DNA of 5,696 bases, from positions 1 to 5,696 of the forward strand of contig JAIYAJ010000310.1 of NCBI GenBank assembly GCA_027489105.1, written 5' to 3'. A program made the position numbers and the translations under genes. The first letter of the stretch is position 1. Each line of letters starts with the position of its first letter. This stretch comes from Zymomonas sp. Its GTDB lineage: Bacteria > Pseudomonadota > Alphaproteobacteria > Sphingomonadales > Sphingomonadaceae. Shown one piece after another: positions 1-4,867 of the stretch. The notes under the pieces are model-generated. The model made no database searches. It saw only the letters and a list, made by a program, of their open reading frames with translations, and had not been told where the DNA came from.

Positions 1-549
1 AGCGGGCACGCCGCGCCGCGCCGACGACATGCGACTGGACGCCACTTCCTTTGCGCCCGAACCGAAGCTTGCCAGACCAGCCGCGATGCCGCCGATTTCC
101 ATCTGGCGGGCGTTCATCTGGCGCATGTAGGCTTTGGTGCTGGCATTGTTGCGGGCCAACCTGATTTGCTTGTCGGCATCCTCTCCCACCTGTTCGGCGG
201 CGGTCGCCGGATCACCCACCGAGGCATCGACACCACTGGCGGCAGCGGCCACCATGTTGTTGGCCATGGTCTTGTTCCGCATTTCCATCAGGTCGGCAGC
301 GGTTTCCTCGCCCGCCAGCCGGTCCACCTTGGCCTGAAAGCGCTGGCCTTCCGCGTCCGCAAAGCCCTTGTAGATGCTCAGGATGCCGCCACCGATCGAT
401 GCGAGGCCGGAGAACGCCGAAAAGCCGCTGGACAGCGCGCCAAGCCCGGTCGCGCTCGCGCCGCCCGCCGCCGCTGCGGTGCCACCGATGCCGAGAACGG
501 AACCGACTGCGGACATTGCGGTGGTCGCCGCTGCAAAGACCATTTCCAT
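1..549 (-). CDS. T7 gp14-like internal virion protein (partial, C-terminus beyond the window)
   Basis: An open frame of 183 codons runs to the window edge with no stop. The ATG at 549 is chosen because an AGGAG lies 8 nt upstream; the in-frame ATG at 543 would be 14 nt away. The first ~58 residues are Ala/Gly-rich and hydrophobic and could insert into a membrane. From ~60 the protein becomes helical and polar, with a motif AASGVDASVGDP at about 103-114 and a following E..ED.D..IRLARNNAS stretch, then a second Gly/Ala-rich patch at ~153-165. This layout, and the position directly after a gp12-like gene, match the small internal core proteins of short-tailed phages (T7 gp14, 196 aa), which are packed in the head and ejected into the envelope. 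Family assignment rests on gene order plus pattern similarity, so moderate confidence; the frame itself is secure. Confidence 0.72.
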   Translation of the reverse strand, partial: MEMVFAAATTAMSAVGSVLGIGGTAAAAGGASATGLGALSSGFSAFSGLASIGGGILSIYKGFADAEGQRFQAKVDRLAGEETAADLMEMRNKTMANNMVAAAASGVDASVGDPATAAEQVGEDADKQIRLARNNASTKAYMRQMNARQMEIGGIAAGLASFGSGAKEVASSRMSSARRGVPA

Positions 550-557
550 CTCAGATG

Positions 558-562
558 CTCCT
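558..562 (-). promoter_or_regulatory. Ribosome binding site of the gp14-like gene
   Basis: The minus strand reads AGGAG here, 8 nt before the ATG at 549, inside the 15-nt gap after the gp12-like stop codon. It decides between the two in-frame ATGs at 549 and 543 in favour of 549. Confidence 0.75.
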
Positions 563-564
563 TT

Positions 565-2682
565 TCACCAGGTCGCTTCGCGCAGGATTGACACCAGCTC
601 GAACGGCCAGACCGATGATCCGCGCAGCCGGACCTTGCCGTCCGGCAGCCCGAAAAAGCCGTCTTCCTCGATCTCACCCTGAAACACCCGTTGCGCCAGC
701 GTCGGATCAAGGATGTCAGCGCGCGGCGGCACCTCGACCGTGCGCCACTCGGCATCATCGACCGTCATGTCGAACGCGGTCGCGGCATCCACCGTGAGCT
801 TGACGACACCGACCGAAATCGTGCGGTTGAAGGCGACCTGGCGTTGCGCGTCCCCTGCCAGCCGCATCTGTTCGCCAGTCCACTGGAACGGCACGCCGAT
901 CTCGCAGGTTCCCGTGGCCACAAGATCGACGCTGATCTGGCCATCCGTCACCGTCAACGGCCCCAGCACGGCCTGGTCACAGCGCAACCAGACATCGTTG
1001 CGCCCGTTCAGGTGCTCAAGCCCGGTGATCACCGGTGCGCAATTGGCCGTGATGCTCATGTCCAGCGTTGTCGTGTCATCCAGCAGCTCGATATGATTGG
1101 CCGCGCCGCGATCCACGACGAGCACGATATCCTGCTTCAGGCCGACCGTGGCGGTGGCCAGCACATTGCCACCGGCATTCTGGCCGGTGAACCCGACAAG
1201 CTGTTGCGATGGCAGCAAGGAGCAGATCGTCCAGCCGCCATCATCGCGGATCACGCTCAGCAGCGTGCAGCCTTGCGTTGTCCTGACGGGCCGCGCCGCC
1301 ATCTGGCTTGCGCCCTTGACCAGGTGCGCATTGAACACACTGATTTCAGTCGTGGTGTAGCGCTCTGTGCTGTCGTCATTGTAGGCCAGCTGGCGGATGA
1401 CGGCGGCCCCGTCTTCGATGAAGTAGGCGAGGTTTGCCGCGTCCACCACGCGCGTGCCTTGCCGGATCGGCGTCCGTTCCGACAGCACGAAGCCAAAGCC
1501 CTGGCCTTTGGCGGCAATGCGTTCGGTCGAATAGAAAAAGCTCAACTGGGTGAACACTTCGAGGAACGGCCCGGCGCGCAGGCGGCGGATGGTCGGCACG
1601 CCCTGTTCGTCGCCGACCAGGTCAAACAGCATGCCATCGGTGGCCAGCGTGCCGCTCGTGTCCAGGTTGGTCGGCTCGCCCTGCTTTGACAGCACCAGCG
1701 TTTGCGGCAGGCTGCGAAAGCCGCCGATCACCAGGCGCTGGTTCCAGAAGCAGCCGCAGCCAGCATAGCCGCGCGTGGCCGACATAATGGCCTCCGTCAG
1801 GCCTGTGTCGGGAAACAGGCGGGTCGGTATGTTGGTGAAGACATAATCCGAACCCTCCCACTCGGAGCCCCGTTGCTGCACGAGACGCACCGGAAAGTTC
1901 TGGTTGAACAGCAGGGCAGCCCCCGGATCATGCGCCGATGTGAGGCCCATGATGTCGGGGTTGCTGTAGGGAGCCGGGACGCTGCACAGCCAGACCGTCT
2001 CCTGGAACACGTCGATGTTGAAAGCGGTCACGACCAGCATAAAGGCCGTGTACTCCGCCTGATGCCGGAAAACGCTGACCACGCTTTTGTTTGCGCTTTC
2101 AAGCCACAGGGCCAGCTGCGAGACAATCAGCGCGCCCGTCGCACCGGCTGTCCTGACGCGCAGATAGCGGAAGGAGCGGAACGCATTGGGCGCGGTGGCC
2201 ACGCGGCGCGTGTTGACCGATGGCCTGAGATCGCGGCGCTGCCATTCCGTCCACGTCACGGCATCGGGGCTGGTGTCGAATATCAGCCAGTTCAGGCCGC
2301 CGGTTGGCGACGAGAAACGGATCAGGTCACAGGCGCTGACTTGCGCCAGTGCGCCAAGATCAAGCTGGAAAAGGATCGACGCACCGCCCTGCGCCGCAAA
2401 GGTGCAGCCTGCAGGGCCAGTCAGCAAAGCGCCGATGGTGCCGCTGGTGAGCGCCAGGCCCGTGCTGATCGCCGCCCCACTGATGTTGATCGCTGTCAGG
2501 ATGTTGCGCGCGCGCCTGACATGCCGAAGGCCACCGCGCAGCTTGAAGCCCGATTGTGGCCTCGGCAGGATGTTCGTGGCCTTCTCCAGAGACGTGTAGA
2601 ACACCTTGACATCGGAGCGCTGGCGCAGGGCCGGGTCGGCCTCGCCGGATGCAAAACTGTTCTGGACGAACGGCACGGGCAT
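565..2682 (-). CDS. Tail tubular protein B / T7 gp12-like nozzle protein, with a probable discoidin-like insertion
   Basis: 705 aa (T7 gp12: 794). In podoviruses this protein forms the distal tail nozzle below the gp11 ring and conducts DNA. The N-terminus (FVQNSFASGEADPALRQRSD, about 5-24, then FYTSLEKATNIL and a Gly/Arg-rich segment to ~55) follows the family pattern of an 'F..GE.sP.l..R.D...y..gl....N' opening. The typical block resumes at ~204-276: an FR....YTAFMLVVT strand, then VPAPYSNPDIMGLTSA and a PVRLVQQRGSEW stretch. FWNQRLVIGGF at ~312-322 matches the conserved 'RLv.gG' element. Between them, residues ~60-197 look like a jelly-roll carbohydrate-binding domain (SPDAVTWTEW, RSFRYLRVRTAG). 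The start ATG lies 2 nt after the gp11-like stop and lacks a clear Shine-Dalgarno sequence, so translation is probably coupled. Family confidence is high; the insertion is an inference. Confidence 0.88.
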   Translation of the reverse strand: MPVPFVQNSFASGEADPALRQRSDVKVFYTSLEKATNILPRPQSGFKLRGGLRHVRRARNILTAINISGAAISTGLALTSGTIGALLTGPAGCTFAAQGGASILFQLDLGALAQVSACDLIRFSSPTGGLNWLIFDTSPDAVTWTEWQRRDLRPSVNTRRVATAPNAFRSFRYLRVRTAGATGALIVSQLALWLESANKSVVSVFRHQAEYTAFMLVVTAFNIDVFQETVWLCSVPAPYSNPDIMGLTSAHDPGAALLFNQNFPVRLVQQRGSEWEGSDYVFTNIPTRLFPDTGLTEAIMSATRGYAGCGCFWNQRLVIGGFRSLPQTLVLSKQGEPTNLDTSGTLATDGMLFDLVGDEQGVPTIRRLRAGPFLEVFTQLSFFYSTERIAAKGQGFGFVLSERTPIRQGTRVVDAANLAYFIEDGAAVIRQLAYNDDSTERYTTTEISVFNAHLVKGASQMAARPVRTTQGCTLLSVIRDDGGWTICSLLPSQQLVGFTGQNAGGNVLATATVGLKQDIVLVVDRGAANHIELLDDTTTLDMSITANCAPVITGLEHLNGRNDVWLRCDQAVLGPLTVTDGQISVDLVATGTCEIGVPFQWTGEQMRLAGDAQRQVAFNRTISVGVVKLTVDAATAFDMTVDDAEWRTVEVPPRADILDPTLAQRVFQGEIEEDGFFGLPDGKVRLRGSSVWPFELVSILREATW

Positions 2683-2684
2683 GC

Positions 2685-3356
2685 TCAGAACTTCATGTAG
2701 TGGCAGCCGTCGTCACCCTGCCGGGTCCGGTTGGCGACAAAGGCGTCCCCCGCCGTTACATCCTCTGGCGGGCGGGCCGCGTGGTCGAGATCGCCCGCCT
2801 GCTTGAGCAAACCGCCCTGTCCGGCCATGGAGTTGGAGCCGAAGGCTTCGGCCATCTTGGCAGCGGCAATGCCTGCATCATTGCGGATGATCGCGGCATA
2901 GCGGGCGGCCACTGCCGTCACCGCCAGGGCACGAAAATAGCCAGGCCAGTTGGCGGGCTCGCCGCGCCGGGCAAACCAGCCGAACAGAACCGGCTCGTCC
3001 GAGAGGATATGGCGGCCATCGCCGGTCAGCTCGAAAAACCGGATGGCCTTGTCATCCATCTGGTCCCTGACGATCTTGATCGGCGGGCTGATCCGGTCTG
3101 CGGGCAGAACGTGGTTGTTGGCCCAGCCCTGCAGCTCGTCGCCGCTGAGCGCGCCTGCCGTCAGGCGTGTCAGGCCCGTGCGGCTGAAGTGCCACTTCCG
3201 GGCCGTCAAAAGGTGATCGATCATCGTGTAGTAGGCGCTGATCACAGCTTCGGTTCGCTGGTCATCATCGTCGATGCTGACAATCGGGCGCGCCCGGACT
3301 TCGAACAGCGCGCGGTTCATCACGTCAACATGGCTGAAATCCACGGAGCTGGTCAC
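2685..3356 (-). CDS. Tail tubular protein A / T7 gp11-like head-to-tail adaptor
   Basis: 223 aa (T7 gp11: 196). In podoviruses this protein forms the ring between portal and nozzle and gates the packaged DNA. Family features in order: NRALFEVRARPIVSIDDDD (~14-32), a helix with AYYTMIDHLLTARKWHFSR (~41-59) ending in the usual W.F, a W..NHVLPADRI element (~78-89) matching the 'y.LPaDc.r' motif, a short FELTGDGRHILSDEPV strand pair (~108-123), a WFARRGEPANWPGYF segment (~127-141), and a long Ala-rich helix (~142-157). The start is GTG: an in-frame TGA sits four codons upstream, and GAGG lies 7 nt before the GTG. The gene begins about 20 nt after the T tract of a strong terminator and is followed at 2 nt by the gp12-like gene, its expected partner. 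The C-terminal ~50 residues are polar and less recognisable. Confidence 0.87.
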   Translation of the reverse strand: MTSSVDFSHVDVMNRALFEVRARPIVSIDDDDQRTEAVISAYYTMIDHLLTARKWHFSRTGLTRLTAGALSGDELQGWANNHVLPADRISPPIKIVRDQMDDKAIRFFELTGDGRHILSDEPVLFGWFARRGEPANWPGYFRALAVTAVAARYAAIIRNDAGIAAAKMAEAFGSNSMAGQGGLLKQAGDLDHAARPPEDVTAGDAFVANRTRQGDDGCHYMKF

Positions 3357-3363
3357 GGCGCTG

Positions 3364-3367
3364 CCTC
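3364..3367 (-). promoter_or_regulatory. Ribosome binding site supporting the GTG start of the gp11-like gene
   Basis: The minus strand reads GAGG, 7 nt before the GTG at 3356. This is the same spacing as for the capsid and 95-aa genes. With the in-frame TGA just upstream, it fixes GTG as the start. The ATG overlapping this GAGG is in another frame. Confidence 0.7.
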
Positions 3368-3377
3368 ATGCTGATAC

Positions 3378-3432
3378 AAAAAGAGCCGCCGCAAGGCACC
3401 GTAACCAACCGGTGGCAAACCCTTGCGGCGGC
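3378..3432 (-). terminator. Strong intrinsic terminator between head and tail genes
   Basis: On the minus strand a 12-nt arm (GCCGCCGCAAGG, 3421-3432) pairs perfectly with CCTTGCGGCGGC (3385-3396). Inside, CACCG (3410-3414) pairs with CGGTG (3397-3401) around an 8-nt loop, with a 6-nt one-sided bulge (3415-3420). The stem is followed at once by TCTTTTTG (3384-3377). A GC-rich stem plus T tract is the classic rho-independent signature, and only the minus strand has the T tract. It lies between the 95-aa gene's stop and the gp11-like start, so it separates head from tail transcription. Full termination would silence the tail genes unless a phage antiterminator, read-through or an unseen promoter operates. 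Confidence 0.87.
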
Positions 3433-3435
3433 AGA

Positions 3436-3451
3436 CTGGCGGAGCCGCCAG
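3436..3451 (-). other. Small GC-rich hairpin just upstream of the terminator
   Basis: A perfect 16-nt palindrome, CTGGCGGCTCCGCCAG on the minus strand, gives a 6-bp stem with a 4-nt loop. It starts 16 nt after the 95-aa gene's stop codon and ends 3 nt before the terminator's outer arm. It could protect the mRNA 3' end or stack on the terminator; no T tract follows it directly. Confidence 0.5.
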
Positions 3452-3467
3452 CCGTCCGGGAGGGACC

Positions 3468-3755
3468 TCAGGGCGTTCCGGCTTCGACCACGATGGTGAC
3501 GTTGCCGGACGCTGGAACAGCAGTGAACGTGTAGCTTTCCGTGACAGCCGCTGCGCCAACACCGCCGACCACATCAATCATGTCGCCGACCTGAAGGCGG
3601 TCGCGGGCCGGGTTGAAATAGCCAGCTGCAATGATGACAGCCAGCGTGTCCTGATTGGCGTAGCGGAAGAAATTGCACATTCCGGCCCGTCCGGGCAGGT
3701 TGGTGGCGTTGGGGATGCTGTCAACCAGCACCAGCGAGCGATCATTGTAGGGCAT
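3468..3755 (-). CDS. Small beta-rich virion protein, possible head decoration or stabilisation protein
   Basis: 95 aa, starting at an ATG with GGAG 7 nt upstream (3763-3766). I do not recognise a named family. The protein has a short polar N-terminus, then N..N.PGRAGMCNFFRY (~16-31), an AGYFNPARDRLQVGDMIDVV element (~44-63), and alternating hydrophobic strands to the end (ESYTFTAV, GNVTIVVEAG), suggesting a small beta barrel or sandwich. No signal peptide, membrane span or catalytic motif is visible. It sits between the capsid gene and the head-tail terminator, where many phages encode a decoration or capsid-stabilising protein, and the 'yfN.a...L..GD.I' pattern resembles small capsid-adjacent proteins of other phages. 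Role is inferred from position and predicted fold; a head fibre or unrelated structural protein is equally possible. Confidence 0.8.
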   Translation of the reverse strand: MPYNDRSLVLVDSIPNATNLPGRAGMCNFFRYANQDTLAVIIAAGYFNPARDRLQVGDMIDVVGGVGAAAVTESYTFTAVPASGNVTIVVEAGTP

Positions 3756-3784
3756 GGGAAAACTCCGGTTGCGATGGATGAAAC

Positions 3785-3810
3785 GGCCCGCGCGGGTGTT
3801 CGCGCGAGCC
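3785..3810 (-). terminator. GC-rich hairpin after the capsid gene, candidate leaky terminator
   Basis: On the minus strand GGCTCGCGCG (3801-3810) pairs with CGCGCGGGCC (3785-3794), ten pairs including one U-G wobble, around the 6-nt loop AACACC. It begins 8 nt after the capsid stop codon and is followed by GTTTC, so the U tract is only three bases. T7 also has a leaky terminator directly after its capsid gene, so this is a plausible positional counterpart. Alternatively it is a 3' stabilising stem. Confidence 0.5.
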
Positions 3811-3818
3811 TGTCAGGG

Positions 3819-4718
3819 TCAGATGATCGTGGTGTTGGCAGGATAGGCCGAGATCGACTGGGCCTGCAGGCGGATGATGCCTTCCGCCTGCAAGGGCGCG
3901 GCGGCCATGTCGAACTCCGTCACCAACGATTGTGCCGGTTCGTCCGAGATCGCTTTCATCGTGGTGCGCAGCTCGCCATTGTCGATGGTGGCCGAGCCGA
4001 CCGCATCCATGTGCCAGCCATAGCCCAGGCCTTCGATGTTGACGTTGGGCACGCCGGACGCGGCACCGGTGGTCGGCATCAGGTCATCCTGGAAGCAAAT
4101 CCAGTGGATGCCGTTCCAGGTCTTGATGTTGCCGCCCTGCTTCATCAGCGGCATATCAGGCCCGGTATAGTCGGAGGACGAGAAGATTTCGGCCAGCGAC
4201 ATGATGTTCCACCAGTTCGAGCGGATGGCGCAGAAGCGGCGTCCGTCATTCGGCACGCCGAGCGCGTCCATGCGTTCCTTCATCTGGACGGCAAGACCGA
4301 TGCGGAAGGGGTTGGCAAATGCGCCAATGGTGTTGCCGGCTGGCAGCACGCTGTCACGCAGGGCATTGATCACCACGCGGTTGGCGCGCTTGCGGCAACC
4401 CGTCGCTGCCGACTTGGCCTGTGCATCGACCGAAGCGGGCGACATGCGCCGGATGTCAAGATCGCGCACCTTGACCGCATAGTCATAGGCCAGCGCCTTC
4501 ACATCAACAAACGAGTTGTTGTTGTTGACGTAGGAATACTTGCCGCTGGACGCCTGAAGCTGCGCTTCGCCGCCAAGCTGTAGATAGAAGCGGTAGGTGT
4601 CCGCGCCAAGGTGCTCGCCTTGGGTGGTGCAGCCCTTCAGCTCATAACCGGCGTCGTTGAAACGCTGGGTGACGTTGGGCGCGAACTGGGTCTGATACCA
4701 GAGGTTCGGATTGATCAT
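3819..4718 (-). CDS. Major capsid protein (HK97-fold phage capsid family)
   Basis: 299 aa, the expected size for a podovirus coat protein. The start ATG has GAGGA 7 nt upstream (4726-4730). There is no delta domain or protease site; the N-terminus begins directly with MINPNLWYQTQFAPNVTQRF, as in scaffold-dependent capsids. Recognisable stretches are a polar N-arm and Asn-rich loop (VNNNNSF, ~64-70), an ALAYDYAVKVRDLDIRRMSP segment (~75-94), the helix ANRVVINAL (~112-120), FRIGLAVQMKERMDALGVP (~138-156), and GRRFCAIRSNWWNIMSLAEIF (~159-179) followed by a Gly/Trp-rich loop and a strand with WICFQDDLMP (~206-215). This helix-then-strand layout matches the 'phage capsid protein' families of alphaproteobacterial podoviruses. 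The scaffold gene directly upstream and the adaptor genes downstream support the call. The exact capsid family is uncertain. Confidence 0.85.
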   Translation of the reverse strand: MINPNLWYQTQFAPNVTQRFNDAGYELKGCTTQGEHLGADTYRFYLQLGGEAQLQASSGKYSYVNNNNSFVDVKALAYDYAVKVRDLDIRRMSPASVDAQAKSAATGCRKRANRVVINALRDSVLPAGNTIGAFANPFRIGLAVQMKERMDALGVPNDGRRFCAIRSNWWNIMSLAEIFSSSDYTGPDMPLMKQGGNIKTWNGIHWICFQDDLMPTTGAASGVPNVNIEGLGYGWHMDAVGSATIDNGELRTTMKAISDEPAQSLVTEFDMAAAPLQAEGIIRLQAQSISAYPANTTII

Positions 4719-4725
4719 GGAATGG

Positions 4726-4730
4726 TCCTC
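4726..4730 (-). promoter_or_regulatory. Ribosome binding site of the capsid gene
   Basis: The minus strand reads GAGGA, 7 nt before the ATG at 4718. It is a good Shine-Dalgarno match, as expected for the most abundant product. Confidence 0.7.
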
Positions 4731-4767
4731 GTTTCCTGAATGGGTGAAAGCGAGGGTTGTGATCGCC

Positions 4768-4812
4768 GCTGGCGGGCCGGGATCGCGTTGCCTTGATCGC
4801 CCGGCTGCCAGC
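4768..4812 (-). other. Interrupted inverted repeat in the capsid leader
   Basis: On the minus strand GCTGGC (4807-4812) can pair with GCCAGC (4768-4773). Inner GGGC/GCCC and GATC/GATC pairs are separated by unequal bulges. It lies between the 13-bp hairpin and the capsid ribosome binding site. The structure is much less regular than its neighbour and may be chance in GC-rich DNA. Confidence 0.25.
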
Positions 4813-4821
4813 AGATCGCCG

Positions 4822-4856
4822 CCTCATGCAGCGGAATTTAAACCCGCTGCATGAGG
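4822..4856 (-). other. Perfect 13-bp stem-loop between scaffold and capsid genes
   Basis: CCTCATGCAGCGG (4822-4834) and its exact reverse complement (4844-4856) flank a 9-nt AT-rich loop (AATTTAAAC on the plus strand). The element begins 11 nt after the scaffold stop codon. No T tract follows on either strand, so it is not a standard intrinsic terminator. It may be an RNase processing site, a 3' stabiliser for the scaffold message, an attenuator tuning the scaffold:capsid ratio, or a protein-binding palindrome. The structure is certain; the role is open. Confidence 0.75.
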
Positions 4857-4867
4857 TGGATAATCCG

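Noticed and set aside
378..758. 126-aa minus-strand frame spanning the end of the gp12-like gene and the start of the gp14-like gene
   Set aside because: It overlaps both supported genes in another frame and is Arg/Ser-rich without motifs.
691..2700. Two 332-aa plus-strand open frames opposite the gp12-like gene (691-1689 and 1702-2700)
   Set aside because: Both are Arg/Ala/His-rich antisense shadows of a well-supported structural gene, with no ribosome binding site or family motif.
3353..3577. 74-aa minus-strand frame across the terminator
   Set aside because: It starts inside the 95-aa gene in another frame and reads through the terminator hairpin, so it is not a credible gene.
3423..4583. 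386-aa plus-strand open frame
   Set aside because: It runs antisense across the capsid gene, the 95-aa gene and part of the terminator. Its Arg/His/Gly-rich sequence has no recognisable domain and is typical of a frame opposite a GC-rich gene.
4822..4856. Attachment site or origin for the perfect inverted repeat
   Set aside because: It lies between two virion genes, with no integrase, AT-rich unwinding region or repeated iterons nearby, so an RNA-level or regulator-binding role is more likely.
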